DNA of 54,880 nucleotides from Idiomarina tyrosinivorans (GCF_003987475.1 NZ_PIQH01000011.1:1-54880), one strand, 5' to 3'. Positions 28,270 to 37,971 are shown, counted from the stretch's first letter. Program-made: numbers and translations. The notes: generated by a model from the sequence alone, not told the origin.

Positions 28270-29712
28270 ATGGATGTTAATGCCCTAAATGCCGTTGCTG
28301 ACTCATCTGTTTTGGTGGTTGGCGATGTAATGTTGGACCGCTATTTCCGCGGCGATACACAGCGTATTAGCCCTGAAGCACCGGTTCCGGTAGTAAAGCT
28401 ATCGGCAACCGAAGACCGCGTTGGTGGCGCTGCAAACGTCGCGGTGAATATCGCCACCCTAGGCGCTAGTGTAGGGTTGCTAGGATTAGTCGGTAACGAT
28501 TCAGAGGCCCAACAATTACAACAAGCATTAACCCAACATGCGGTTAACTTTTCCTTTGTCAGTGTCAGTGACAAACCCACAATTACCAAGACACGGGTGA
28601 TTTCTCGTCACCAACAAGTGGTGCGTTTGGACCGAGAGGAAAGATTTTCTGCAACGGACGCTGAACAACTTCGCCAGCGTTTTGACGCGTTGTTAAACCA
28701 TTACGACATCATTGTTTTCAGTGATTACAACAAAGGCGCGTTGCAGCATGTGAGCGCCATGATTAGCGCTGCCAAACGCGCCGGTAAAATGGTGTTGGTG
28801 GACCCTAAACAGCCACAGTTAAGCCATTATCGCGGCGCCGATGTGATCACCCCAAACCTAAATGAGTTCGCGCTCTATGGCGGCGATAGCAGCAGTGAAG
28901 AAAGCATGCTGAATAGTGCTAGGGCTTTAATCGCAGAGAACAACATTGCGGCGATGCTACTAACCCGAAGTGAGCATGGAATGACGCTTATTTTGCCGCA
29001 ACAACAACACCATTTTGCCGCACAGGTATTGGAAGTGAGTGATGTAACGGGTGCTGGCGATACCGTGATTGCCACGTTAGCAGCGATGCTAGGCATTCAC
29101 TTGCCACTCGATAAAGCGACCGAGATGGCTAACCTCGCGGCCGGTATTGCGGTGTCTAAACAAGGTGCTGTTGCGGTGACCTCTCAGCAGTTGGCAGAAA
29201 AACTGAATCAGCAATTGGCGCAACAACAACCCGCGCAACACCCGAGCGATTCTGAAATTCGCAGGGCCATCGCCGCTGCACAGCAACGGGGTGAGAAAAT
29301 CGTGTTCACCAACGGTTGTTTCGATATTTTACATGCGGGTCATGTGTTTTATTTGAACCAAGCTCGCGCATTAGGTCAGCGCTTGGTCGTGGGTCTTAAT
29401 AGTGACGCTTCGGTTAAGCGCTTGAAAGGTCCGCAACGACCGGTCAATTCCTTAGCGGATCGCCGCGCTGTGCTGGAGGGCCTCGCCTGCGTGGATTGGG
29501 TATTGCCTTTCGGCGATAACGCCGCGGAAAACGATACCCCGTTGCAGCTTATCCAGAGCCTCAACCCCAATGTTTTGGTGAAAGGTGGTGACTACCAGAT
29601 TAGCGATATCGTCGGCGCCGAATGGGTACAAAATAACGGCGGAGAAGTTAAAGTACTGCCATTCCTCGATGGCCGCTCAACCACCTCTACCATCAACAAG
29701 CTAAAAGGTTAA
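28270..29712 (+). CDS. hldE: Bifunctional heptose kinase/adenylyltransferase HldE
   Basis: A 480-residue fusion that phosphorylates heptose 7-phosphate at C1 and later adenylylates heptose 1-phosphate. The N-terminal ribokinase-type domain (about 1-315) has VVGDVMLDRYFRG, EAPVPVV, NVAVNIATLGA and the DVTGAGDTVIA catalytic motif. The C-terminal nucleotidyltransferase domain (about 345-480) has FTNGCFDILHAGHV and VVGLNSDASVKRLKG. The ATG at 28270 has AAGGAG nine bases upstream. Confidence 0.96.
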   Translation: MDVNALNAVADSSVLVVGDVMLDRYFRGDTQRISPEAPVPVVKLSATEDRVGGAANVAVNIATLGASVGLLGLVGNDSEAQQLQQALTQHAVNFSFVSVSDKPTITKTRVISRHQQVVRLDREERFSATDAEQLRQRFDALLNHYDIIVFSDYNKGALQHVSAMISAAKRAGKMVLVDPKQPQLSHYRGADVITPNLNEFALYGGDSSSEESMLNSARALIAENNIAAMLLTRSEHGMTLILPQQQHHFAAQVLEVSDVTGAGDTVIATLAAMLGIHLPLDKATEMANLAAGIAVSKQGAVAVTSQQLAEKLNQQLAQQQPAQHPSDSEIRRAIAAAQQRGEKIVFTNGCFDILHAGHVFYLNQARALGQRLVVGLNSDASVKRLKGPQRPVNSLADRRAVLEGLACVDWVLPFGDNAAENDTPLQLIQSLNPNVLVKGGDYQISDIVGAEWVQNNGGEVKVLPFLDGRSTTSTINKLKG

Positions 29713-29715
29713 CGG

Positions 29716-30759
29716 GTGCTGCAACCAGACGTACAATCAATCTGTATCTTACGGCTTTCTGCAATCGGTGACGTTTGTAACGCGATAGCCGCAGTGCAAG
29801 CGATTCAACGCCGCTATCCAAACGCTAAAATCACTTGGATTATCGGTAAAATTGAACGCCAATTACTCCAAAATTTACCCGGCATTCGCTTCGTGGTCTT
29901 CGACAAAAGCCAAGGTTGGCGGGCGTATCGGCAGCTAAAGCGTGATCTCGCTGGGCAAACCTTTGACTACCTGTTGCATATGCAATTGGCGTTTCGCGCC
30001 AATTTAGCGGCTCTGTGTGTGAACGCCAGAGTAAAAGTGGGCTTCCCTAAGCATCATGCGAAGGAGCTCCATTCTTTGGTCGTTAATCAACACGTCGACT
30101 TTCCTGAGCACCCCCACGTTTTAGATGGCTTTGCCGCATTCGCTAAATTTCTTGATGCTGACATTCAGACGTTGCAGTGGCATCTGCCCATTCAAGCCGA
30201 TGATCAACAGTGGGCTAAAGCGCACTTGCCTGACAATGCAAAATTATTGGTGTTAAGTCCGTCTGCATCTAAGCAGGAACGCAATTGGACCACTGAAGGT
30301 TACATTGCCATTGGTCGCTGGGCCATACAACAAGGCTTCGACGTCGTCTTGTGCGGTGGTCCGGGAGCCCACGAAAAGGCCCTAGCGAGTACCATAGCGG
30401 AGCAGCTTCAGTCGTGTACTGACCTAACCGGTAAAACCACGCTCCAGCAAATGCTTGCGGTATTAAAACAGGCATCGGTAGTGATTGCCCCAGATACTGG
30501 CCCTGCGCACATGGCCAATGCATTAGGAACGCCAGTCGTGGGTCTTTACGCACATAGCAATCCACAACGTACCGGGCCCTACCGCTACCAACAATACGTC
30601 GTTAACTATTATCCTCTGGCGCTGCAACAAACCCTCGGGAAACGCCCTGATGAGGTTCGCTGGGGCACTCGTGCCAAAGGCGAAACATTGATGCATAACA
30701 TTACGGTAGACGACGTTAAAACCATGCTAACGCGGGTTATTGAGGAGCAACAGCTATGA
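29716..30759 (+). CDS. Glycosyltransferase family 9, probable heptosyltransferase
   Basis: A 347-residue GT-B enzyme of the heptosyltransferase family: ILRLSAIGDVCNAIAAVQAI at the N-terminus (acceptor side), LSPSASKQERNWTTEGY in the linker, and VIAPDTGPAHMANALGTPVVGLY as the nucleotide-sugar site. It most likely adds the first heptose to Kdo (WaaC role) since it is the only such enzyme in the cluster, but WaaF or an OpsX-type cannot be ruled out. The start is a GTG two bases after the hldE stop region. It overlaps gmhB by ATGA. Confidence 0.82.
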   Translation: MLQPDVQSICILRLSAIGDVCNAIAAVQAIQRRYPNAKITWIIGKIERQLLQNLPGIRFVVFDKSQGWRAYRQLKRDLAGQTFDYLLHMQLAFRANLAALCVNARVKVGFPKHHAKELHSLVVNQHVDFPEHPHVLDGFAAFAKFLDADIQTLQWHLPIQADDQQWAKAHLPDNAKLLVLSPSASKQERNWTTEGYIAIGRWAIQQGFDVVLCGGPGAHEKALASTIAEQLQSCTDLTGKTTLQQMLAVLKQASVVIAPDTGPAHMANALGTPVVGLYAHSNPQRTGPYRYQQYVVNYYPLALQQTLGKRPDEVRWGTRAKGETLMHNITVDDVKTMLTRVIEEQQL

Positions 30760-31295
30760 CCTCGAAGGCACTGTTCCTCGACCGCGATGGTGTGGTTAAC
30801 GAAGACCATGGTTACGTGTCGACGCCCGACCAATTTAGCTTTATCGATGGTATTTTTGCTGCCTGTCAACGTTTTCAACAACAGGGCTACCGGATTATTA
30901 TCATCACCAACCAATCAGGCATCGGCCGCGGCTACTATAGCGAAGCGGATTTTCAGCAACTCACTGAATGGATGAAGCGACGCTTCAAGGAAAATGGCGT
31001 AACCATTGACGGCGTCTACTTTTGCCCACACCACCCTGAAAAAGCGTTAGCCCCCTACCTGAAACATTGCGACTGCCGCAAACCCAAACCGGGAATGTTG
31101 TTGCAAGCGATTAACGATTTTCACTTGGATCCAGCTCAATGTGTGATGGTAGGCGATAAGCCCTCTGACATGGAAGCAGCAGAGCGAGCAGGCATTGGCA
31201 AACGCGTATTGGTGTTAAGCGGACAGACCGATAAAGAGGCAACGCCGGCAAATGCGCTGAAAGTCATCGACTCGATCGCTGACCTCCAGCCTTAA
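30756..31295 (+). CDS. gmhB: D-glycero-beta-D-manno-heptose-1,7-bisphosphate 7-phosphatase
   Basis: A HAD-family phosphatase of 179 residues that removes the C7 phosphate between the kinase and adenylyltransferase steps of HldE. FLDRDGVVNEDHGYV carries the nucleophile, IIITNQSGIGRG is motif II, and CPHHPEKAL followed by CDCRKPKPGML supplies the zinc-binding Cys/His set and lysine. With gmhA and hldE all steps to ADP-D,D-heptose are covered; the epimerase HldD is not in the window. Confidence 0.95.
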   Translation: MTSKALFLDRDGVVNEDHGYVSTPDQFSFIDGIFAACQRFQQQGYRIIIITNQSGIGRGYYSEADFQQLTEWMKRRFKENGVTIDGVYFCPHHPEKALAPYLKHCDCRKPKPGMLLQAINDFHLDPAQCVMVGDKPSDMEAAERAGIGKRVLVLSGQTDKEATPANALKVIDSIADLQP

Positions 31296-31305
31296 CATCG
31301 CAGAC

Positions 31306-32025
31306 TCAGCCGTGTTGCTGGTAGCCGGTCATGAATTCCGGCCAATCACGGCTTTGCTTCCAGTGGAAAGTTTCCTCGCGCTGCTTTTCTTTGCGCAACG
31401 ACCGCAACAAGCGCGCTAAGTTATCCTTAGTCCAGTCGCCAGGTTCGCAGATCTTGCACTTATCAAAATCGACGATCCATGCTTTGCCGTGATCATCGAG
31501 CATCAAGTTGTGACAATTTAGGTCGGAATGGAAGACCTGTGCTTGGTGCAGCTGCCGAACTGCGGCGCCAACCGTTTGCCATTCTTCTGCACTTAACTGG
31601 CGTTGTTTAAGCAAACGGTAAACATCCACCGCTCCCGGAATCACTTCAACAATAATATCGGCGCGATAACTAAACCAGCCAGCGCGAAGATAACGCGCGG
31701 CTACCGGTTTCGGCACCGGTAATCCTTTGTCACGCAGTTTAACCAACAAGTTAAACTCCTGAATAGCGCGACTTTGCGCGGCAGGCTCACGTAAAAACCG
31801 ATCATGATTAATTTTGCCAATAAAACCGCCACGGTAGTAATGACGCAATACCCAGCCACGGTCGCCTTGCTGAATAAAGTAGACCGTTGAGCGTCCCGTT
31901 GCGTTACCCGCAATAGCCTTTTGTTGCTGCCAATAAGCTGGACTAAATAGCGCAGAACTGACTTCATCCACCACCGTATCGTCGTAAACGATGGTTTCAC
32001 TCGCGCTAGTTTGTTGTTCAATCAT
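31306..32025 (-). CDS. kdkA: 3-deoxy-D-manno-octulosonic acid kinase
   Basis: A 239-residue kinase-like enzyme that phosphorylates the single Kdo on lipid A at O4. It has a protein-kinase-like catalytic loop HSDLNCHNLMLDD and IVDFDKCK as metal motif, and YYRGGFIGKINHDRFL near the N-terminus. GAAAGG lies upstream of the ATG. It lies ten bases after waaA, forming a waaA-kdkA unit as in Haemophilus and Vibrio. It converges on gmhB with a ten-base gap and no terminator. Confidence 0.93.
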   Translation of the reverse strand: MIEQQTSASETIVYDDTVVDEVSSALFSPAYWQQQKAIAGNATGRSTVYFIQQGDRGWVLRHYYRGGFIGKINHDRFLREPAAQSRAIQEFNLLVKLRDKGLPVPKPVAARYLRAGWFSYRADIIVEVIPGAVDVYRLLKQRQLSAEEWQTVGAAVRQLHQAQVFHSDLNCHNLMLDDHGKAWIVDFDKCKICEPGDWTKDNLARLLRSLRKEKQREETFHWKQSRDWPEFMTGYQQHG

Positions 32026-32035
32026 TCAATGCCTT

Positions 32036-33319
32036 TCACTGTTCCGTTGGCTTTTGGCTAGAGTATTTCATAGCCCCGTTTAAGACGCGCTCGGTGGCGC
32101 CAAGGTGTTGGTTCAATACGTGTCGCGCCTGCAAAACTTGCTGCTGATATTGCTCAGGCGCCTGTTGCCAGTGGCACAATATTTCGCCAAGTTCAGTACT
32201 ATCAGCTAGCAATTGAGCCCCACCCGCTGTTTGCAGATTTTGGTAAACTTCAGCAAAGTTGTACACCGAACGGCCCGAAATAACGGCACTGTCGCAAACC
32301 ACTGCTTCTAGCGGATTGTGTCCGCCCCGTTCAATTAAACTGCCGCCAACAAAAGCGACCTCGGCTAATTGCAGCCATAGCAACATCTCACCCATGCTAT
32401 CGCCCAAAAACACCTGGCTGTCTGTACCCATCTGCTCAGCTTGTGAGCGCTGCTGCCAGACTAAGCCGCTGCGTGCTAACAACTCTGCCACTACCGGGAA
32501 TTGTTCGGGATGGCGAGGTACCATTATCAGCAACGCCGTTGGCTGCTGTTTCAGCAACTGCTGATGTGCCGTGATCATGGCGTCAAACTCCCCGGGATGA
32601 ACACTGGCGGCAACCCAGACAAAACGCCCGGCTATCTGCTGTTGCCAAGCTTGAGCTTGCTGTTGCGCTTCGTTTGATAGCTCAATATCAAATTTTAGTT
32701 GGCCACACACCGTTAACCGCTCGGGTTTGACGCCCAAACCTTGCAAACGCTCTGCAGAGGCTTGATCTTGCGCCGCAACCCAGGCTAATTGCTGCCATAC
32801 AGAGCCCAATAAAAAGCGGGCTTTGCGGTAGCCTGCCGCTGACTTCTCAGACATTCGCGCATTGAGTAACAAGCAAGGAATCTGCTGCTCCGTCGCGCGC
32901 TGAATCAAACTCGGCCATACCTCGGTTTCCATCAACCAAATGGCACTCGGTTGCACGCGCTGCAGAAAACGTCCGACAGCGGTTGGCGTATCGAGCGGAA
33001 GATAACAATGATACACCCGCTCTGCTAAGCGTTGCTGGATTAACGCTGAACCGGTTGGCGTCATGCAGGTTACGATCACCGGCGGCGCATCAGCTTTGGT
33101 GAGCAGAGCTTCAATCAACCCTAAACTAGCAAGTACCTCGCCAACCGAGGCGCAATGCACCACGACAGCTCCGCGATAACGCTCCGGAATCACTTGCTTG
33201 GCCAGTCGTTCATGCCAGCGCAGACGGTAACGCGGATCTTTCCGACCTCGCCACCAAAACATCAGTTTTAGTAACGGCAGTAGCAATTGTAATAGCCCGC
33301 CCAAACGTGCTGTTGCCAT
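32036..33319 (-). CDS. waaA: 3-deoxy-D-manno-octulosonic acid transferase
   Basis: A GT-B transferase of 427 residues that attaches Kdo to lipid IVA at the inner membrane. The motifs are VVVHCASVGEVLASLGLIEAL (acceptor Glu), IWLMETEVWPSL, VWVAASVHPGEFD and GGSLIERGGHNPLEA. The N-terminal 25 residues are hydrophobic and basic, fitting membrane association. Because kdkA follows, it is expected to be a monofunctional transferase adding one Kdo, as in Haemophilus; that is inference from gene pairing. Confidence 0.95.
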   Translation of the reverse strand: MATARLGGLLQLLLPLLKLMFWWRGRKDPRYRLRWHERLAKQVIPERYRGAVVVHCASVGEVLASLGLIEALLTKADAPPVIVTCMTPTGSALIQQRLAERVYHCYLPLDTPTAVGRFLQRVQPSAIWLMETEVWPSLIQRATEQQIPCLLLNARMSEKSAAGYRKARFLLGSVWQQLAWVAAQDQASAERLQGLGVKPERLTVCGQLKFDIELSNEAQQQAQAWQQQIAGRFVWVAASVHPGEFDAMITAHQQLLKQQPTALLIMVPRHPEQFPVVAELLARSGLVWQQRSQAEQMGTDSQVFLGDSMGEMLLWLQLAEVAFVGGSLIERGGHNPLEAVVCDSAVISGRSVYNFAEVYQNLQTAGGAQLLADSTELGEILCHWQQAPEQYQQQVLQARHVLNQHLGATERVLNGAMKYSSQKPTEQ

Positions 33320-33453
33320 GGCGTTTACCCGTTCCCTTTGCCGTTGTAAAAAAATAGCCGACTATAATGCCATATCTTAGTCGTTAAACGCTATGCCATC
33401 GATCCACTCGGGGTAACGCAACGTAAACTAAAAAAACACAAATTCAGGTGATT

Positions 33454-34107
33454 ATGAAGCAATTTAGCTTAAATGATTTAGCCCGCATGGAAAAACCACA
33501 GCGGGTCCACTTTGTTAATGCATTATCTGGCTTCAAGAGTGCCAACATTATTGGTACCGCTGATCGCAAACAAAATACCAACGCAGCAATCGTTAGCTCG
33601 GTATTCCATTTGGGGTCTAATCCGCCATTGCTGGGAATGATTCTACGCCCGCATTCGGTTGCTCGGCATACCTTAGAAAACATCGATGAAACCGGTGTTT
33701 ACACAGTCAACCATGTTGGCGAGTCGTTTTATCAGCAGGCTCACCAAACCTCGGCGCGTTACGATAGAACGCAGTCAGAATTTGATGCCTGCGGACTGAC
33801 CGCGGGGTATGTAGATGGCTTTCACGCACCCTACGTGGTCGAGAGCCCCCTGCAAGTGGGAATGAAATTGGTCGAAATCACCCCTATTCAACACAACGGG
33901 ACGGAATTGGTAATTGGCGAAGTAGAGTGGGTTCGCGTCGCCGAGAGCTGTGTCAAAGACGATGGCTTCCTCGACCTTGCTGCAAACAATACCGTCGCGG
34001 TATCGGGGCTGGATAGCTATTACCGTACCGAACGCCTTGCTCGCTTGAGTTATGCCAAGCCCGACCAACCGCTGACCGAGCTCGACTTAGATGGCAAAAA
34101 GCGCTGA
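33454..34107 (+). CDS. Flavin reductase-like FMN-binding split-barrel protein
   Basis: A 217-residue split-barrel flavoprotein. It has SANIIGTADRKQNTNAAIVSSVFHLGSNPPLLGMI and RHTLENIDETGVYTVNHV, matching flavin reductase-like proteins (NAD(P)H:flavin oxidoreductase or flavoprotein of unknown partner). The ATG at 33454 is preferred over a GTG two codons earlier (33448). Its last 17 bases overlap the start of the photolyase gene, so the two are co-translated. The overlap suggests, but does not prove, a role in keeping the photolyase FAD reduced. Confidence 0.8.
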   Translation: MKQFSLNDLARMEKPQRVHFVNALSGFKSANIIGTADRKQNTNAAIVSSVFHLGSNPPLLGMILRPHSVARHTLENIDETGVYTVNHVGESFYQQAHQTSARYDRTQSEFDACGLTAGYVDGFHAPYVVESPLQVGMKLVEITPIQHNGTELVIGEVEWVRVAESCVKDDGFLDLAANNTVAVSGLDSYYRTERLARLSYAKPDQPLTELDLDGKKR

Positions 34108-35638
34108 GGTACATACCCTACGGCTGATATTGGGCGATCAACTTAACGCCCAACACAGCTGGTTTAAAAGCAAAGATGACGGGGTACTGTATGTGATGAT
34201 GGAGATCCGTCAAGAAACCGATTACGTGCTTCATCATCAGCAAAAATTGCTCGCATTTTTCACGGCGATGGAAAACTTTTCGCAGGCGCTGAGGCAAGCC
34301 GGCCACCGCGTCCACTACCAGTATTTAACCGATACCGACAACCAGCAAAGCATTGGCAAAAACTTGCAAGCGCTATTAGGGCAGTACCCAAACGCCCAAC
34401 TCCAGTGCCAACTTGCTGATGAGTACCGGGTTGATCACTACCTGAGGAGCTGGGCGGGTGAACAGAATATCAGTATCGAGTGGTTCGACAGCGAACACTT
34501 TTTAACCCCACGAGATGCACTCAAGCGTTATTTTCCTGACAGCGATAACTACCTAATGGAAAACTTTTATCGCCAAGTTCGACGCCAGTTCGATATTTTA
34601 ATGGAGGCCGATAAGCCGTTAGGTGGGCGGTGGAATTTTGATGCCGAAAACCGCAAAAAAATCGCCGCCAACGCCGACATCCCACAACCGCTGCTGTTTG
34701 CCAACAACGCCGAGGCCGCGGCGGAGCGTTTGCGCAAAGCAGAAGTAAAACACTTCGGAGCTGCAGACAGCAGTGCTCTGCTATGGCCGGTTAACCGCAA
34801 GCAGTCGCGAGAGCTGTTGCAATATTTTTGCCGTCACTGCTTAGCCAACTTCGGTCGTTATCAAGATACCATGACCGAACAAAGTTGGTCACTGTACCAC
34901 TCGCGCCTATCGTTTGCGCTTAACAGCAAAATGCTCAGTCCGCTCGAGGTGGTCAATACCGCCATTGAGCATTGGCATGACAACAGCGCTATCAACCTTG
35001 CCCAAATTGAAGGATTTGTGCGCCAAATCATTGGTTGGCGAGAGTTTATTCGGGCAATGTACTGGCACCATATGCCCGACTATCAGAAGCAAAATTTTTT
35101 CAATCACACACGTCCGCTACCACATTATTTTTGGGATGCAGACACAAAAATGCAGTGTCTGAAACGCGCCATATCGCAATCATTAGAATATGCCTACGCC
35201 CACCATATTCAGCGGCTAATGGTAACCGGCAATTTCGCTTTAATTGCTGGCATTGACCCCGATCCACTCGATGACTGGTACCTCGGCATCTACATTGACG
35301 CTCTACAGTGGGTTGAATTGCCTAACACTCGCGGCATGAGCCAATTTGCCGATGGCGGCTTACTGGCGACCAAGCCCTACGCCGCCAGCAGCAACTACAT
35401 TCAAAAAATGGGGCATTACTGTAACAATTGCTACTATCAACAACGGCAAAAAGTTGGCGCCAAAGCCTGCCCTTTTAATAGTCTGTACTGGCATTTTATC
35501 CATCGTCACCGACCAGCGTTGCAAAGCAATCATCGGATGAGCATGATGTACAGTGTCTGGGACAAGAAAACAGACGATGAACGACAGCAGCTACTCGACC
35601 AAGCAGAACGTTATTTACAGCAGTTAGATGATCTTTAA
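34091..35638 (+). CDS. Iron-sulfur bacterial cryptochrome/photolyase (FeS-BCP, PhrB-like)
   Basis: A 515-residue photolyase-related protein (DPRP family). The N-terminal LRLILGDQLN begins the Rossmann antenna domain. WGWRE-type helices appear as RQIIGWREFIRAMYW, and the FAD region includes LMVTGNFALIAGIDPDPLDDWYLGIYIDA. Cysteines at 356, 444, 447 and 460 have the spacing of the four 4Fe-4S ligands of Agrobacterium PhrB (88, 3 and 13 residues apart). Such proteins repair (6-4) photoproducts. It lies between a flavin reductase and a lipocalin, a light or oxidative-stress context. Confidence 0.9.
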   Translation: MAKSAEVHTLRLILGDQLNAQHSWFKSKDDGVLYVMMEIRQETDYVLHHQQKLLAFFTAMENFSQALRQAGHRVHYQYLTDTDNQQSIGKNLQALLGQYPNAQLQCQLADEYRVDHYLRSWAGEQNISIEWFDSEHFLTPRDALKRYFPDSDNYLMENFYRQVRRQFDILMEADKPLGGRWNFDAENRKKIAANADIPQPLLFANNAEAAAERLRKAEVKHFGAADSSALLWPVNRKQSRELLQYFCRHCLANFGRYQDTMTEQSWSLYHSRLSFALNSKMLSPLEVVNTAIEHWHDNSAINLAQIEGFVRQIIGWREFIRAMYWHHMPDYQKQNFFNHTRPLPHYFWDADTKMQCLKRAISQSLEYAYAHHIQRLMVTGNFALIAGIDPDPLDDWYLGIYIDALQWVELPNTRGMSQFADGGLLATKPYAASSNYIQKMGHYCNNCYYQQRQKVGAKACPFNSLYWHFIHRHRPALQSNHRMSMMYSVWDKKTDDERQQLLDQAERYLQQLDDL

Positions 35639-35651
35639 AGAGGGAAACACT

Positions 35652-36185
35652 ATGCGCATGAGTTTAATTGTCGCCTTCGCAGCAGCGCTCGGCTTAACGG
35701 GCTGCAATGCCGACCCAACACCGGTGGCAGCGCCAGTAAAAAGCTTCTCGTTGGCCAAGTACAGTGGCAAGTGGTACGAAATTCTGCGCTTACCGCATGA
35801 CTTTGAAGAGAACTTGCAGGGCGTGACCGCGGAATATCGCGTGAATGCAGATGGCACCATGGAGGTGACGAATCGCGGTTACAACACGGAAGATGGTGAA
35901 TGGCAAACGGCCATCGGCAAAGCAAAGCCGATTAAAGGTATGACCGCGGCATTTGATGTGACCTTCTTTTGGCCATTTTACGGCGGGTATTATGTCAGTT
36001 GGTTAGATAAAGACTATCAGTACGCCATCGTTACCAGTGACAGTCACGATTACTTCTGGCTACTTGCGAGGTCACCGAAGGTACCGCAAGATGTGATTGA
36101 TTTAGCGATTGCCAATGCTAATCAGTGGGGCTTCGATACCGACCAGATCCTGCGAGTGCAGCATCCGGCCGGTCCAAACAACTAA
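35652..36185 (+). CDS. blc: Outer-membrane lipocalin lipoprotein (Blc type)
   Basis: A 177-residue lipoprotein with lipobox LTGC near residues 15-18 and a lipocalin domain beginning with FSLAKYSGKWYEILRLPHDFEENLQGVTAEY, which carries the G-x-W motif. YQYAIVTSDSHDYFWLLARSP is the second family block. Blc binds lipids such as lysophospholipids and is stress-induced in E. coli. GAGGGA precedes the ATG at 35652. It follows the photolyase by 13 bases and stops four bases before deaD on the other strand. Confidence 0.92.
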   Translation: MRMSLIVAFAAALGLTGCNADPTPVAAPVKSFSLAKYSGKWYEILRLPHDFEENLQGVTAEYRVNADGTMEVTNRGYNTEDGEWQTAIGKAKPIKGMTAAFDVTFFWPFYGGYYVSWLDKDYQYAIVTSDSHDYFWLLARSPKVPQDVIDLAIANANQWGFDTDQILRVQHPAGPNN

Positions 36186-36189
36186 CCCA

Positions 36190-37971
36190 TTAACTGAAGC
36201 GGCGCGCGGCGCCACGTTTACTGCCATTACCGCTGGCAGAGCGTGAGCTGCGCTTGCGTTCAGGAGCTCCGCCGCCGCGATGTTCTTTACGCGGAGGGCG
36301 AGCAACTTTAGCATCGGTCACTTCAATGGCCATCGGCTGTTGACGCACCCGCGCTTTGGTTAGCACGTGCATAACGTCTTTTGGCATGCCTTTTGGCAAC
36401 TCCACTAAGCTATGGCTATCAAATAGCTGGATTTGGCCAATATAGCGGCTATCCAATGACGCCTCGTTAGCAATCGCGCCAACGATGTCTGACGGCCGAG
36501 CACCGTGCGTTTTACCCACTTGAATTTTATAGGTATCGAAATCGACATCAGCACCGCGGCGTGGACCCGCTCGACGACGCTCTTCGCGGCCTTTTTTGCT
36601 TTGCCCTTGGCGTTCGATTTTCGGCGCGCGAATGACCTTTTCTTCCGCCATAAACATCGGTTGGCGAGTGTTCTCTTGCTGTAACAGTGCCATAGCGATT
36701 TGTTCTGCGGATAGTTCGTGCTTCTCTAACCACGACTGCAACAAACCCTGTACATCACTGACATCAGTCGCCAACGTTTGTTGAATGCGTTGTAACAGCA
36801 GATCTTGGCGGTGCTCGTTGAGTTGCTGTGCCGCTGGCATCGTCATTGCTTCGATCACGCCATTAGTGGCACGCTCGTAATGCTTCAACAAGTGACGCTC
36901 ACGTGGGCGATAGAATAAAATTGCTTCACCCTCGCGCCCTGCACGGCCGGTACGGCCGATACGGTGAACATAAGATTCAGTATCACCCGGTAGGTCGTAA
37001 TTAATCACGTGAGTAATTTCTGGTACATCCAGTCCGCGCGCCACGACGTCGGTCGCCACCAAAATTTCGATGTGCCCAGAACGCAATTGGCTAACCGTTT
37101 GCTCACGTTGTGACTGGTTCAAGTCACCGCTTAATGGCGCCGCTTTAAAGCCTTTACGTTGCAGTTGCTCAGCAACGTCCATGGTATCTTGACGGGTCCG
37201 CACAAAAATCAACGCACGCTGGTACGTGGTAATCTCAAGCACTCGTGCCAAAGCGGTCATTTTGGTCATGCCTTGCACTTGCCATGCGCGCTGAGTGATA
37301 TTGCGCTTTGCCTTCTCCACGGGCTCAATCCGAATGTTGACAGGATCGGTTAAGTAGGTTTTTGCTAACTTACGAATGGCAGTTGGCATAGTGGCTGAGA
37401 ACAATGCGCGCTGCGCTTGCTCTGGTACTGAACGCAACAAGGTTTCAATATCTTCGATAAAGCCCATGTTTAGCATTTCATCGGCTTCATCAAGCACTGC
37501 CATGCGCAGAGCGTCGAGTTTCAATACACCTTTGTTCAACAAGTCGATTAACCGACCTGGTGTTCCAACAACGACGGTTGTACCTGAACGCAAGGCTTTA
37601 ATTTGTGGGCCAAAAGCTGAGCCGCCATAGACGGTAGTGACCGACACACCGCGCTGCTGCTTGGCAAAACTGTCAATAGCTTCTGCTACCTGAATGGCAA
37701 GCTCGCGGGTTGGCGTTACCACCAGTACTTGAGTGGCTTTAAGGTTAGCGTCGACTTGCGCTAATGCTGGCAAACCAAAAGCAGCGGTTTTACCCGTACC
37801 GGTTTGCGCTTCACCCAATACATTCGCGCCAGCGAGTAACGCTGGAATCGCTTGTTGTTGGATAGGAGTCGGTTGAGTAAATTGCAGTGCTTCCAGTTGA
37901 TTAAGCACAGCAGAAGGTAGAGCCATATCCGCGAAGGATTGCTCTGAACGAAATTCAGACATCATTTTCAC
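36190..37971 (-). CDS. deaD: DEAD-box RNA helicase, DeaD/CsdA type
   Basis: A 593-residue ATP-dependent RNA helicase. It has the Q motif FTQPTPIQQQAIP, Walker A EAQTGTGKT near 54-62, PTRELAIQ, VLDEADEML, FSATMP and HRIGRTGRAGREGEA. After the helicase core come a CsdA-type dimerisation/RNA-binding region and a DbpA-like RNA-binding domain (about 475-555: DTYKIQVGKTHGARPSDIVGAI). The C-terminal tail is Arg/Gly/Ser-rich. It fits ribosome assembly and mRNA turnover in the cold. The start is a GTG at 37971 with AGGA upstream; ATG codons follow at residues 3 and 4. Confidence 0.93.
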   Translation of the reverse strand: MKMMSEFRSEQSFADMALPSAVLNQLEALQFTQPTPIQQQAIPALLAGANVLGEAQTGTGKTAAFGLPALAQVDANLKATQVLVVTPTRELAIQVAEAIDSFAKQQRGVSVTTVYGGSAFGPQIKALRSGTTVVVGTPGRLIDLLNKGVLKLDALRMAVLDEADEMLNMGFIEDIETLLRSVPEQAQRALFSATMPTAIRKLAKTYLTDPVNIRIEPVEKAKRNITQRAWQVQGMTKMTALARVLEITTYQRALIFVRTRQDTMDVAEQLQRKGFKAAPLSGDLNQSQREQTVSQLRSGHIEILVATDVVARGLDVPEITHVINYDLPGDTESYVHRIGRTGRAGREGEAILFYRPRERHLLKHYERATNGVIEAMTMPAAQQLNEHRQDLLLQRIQQTLATDVSDVQGLLQSWLEKHELSAEQIAMALLQQENTRQPMFMAEEKVIRAPKIERQGQSKKGREERRRAGPRRGADVDFDTYKIQVGKTHGARPSDIVGAIANEASLDSRYIGQIQLFDSHSLVELPKGMPKDVMHVLTKARVRQQPMAIEVTDAKVARPPRKEHRGGGAPERKRSSRSASGNGSKRGAARRFS

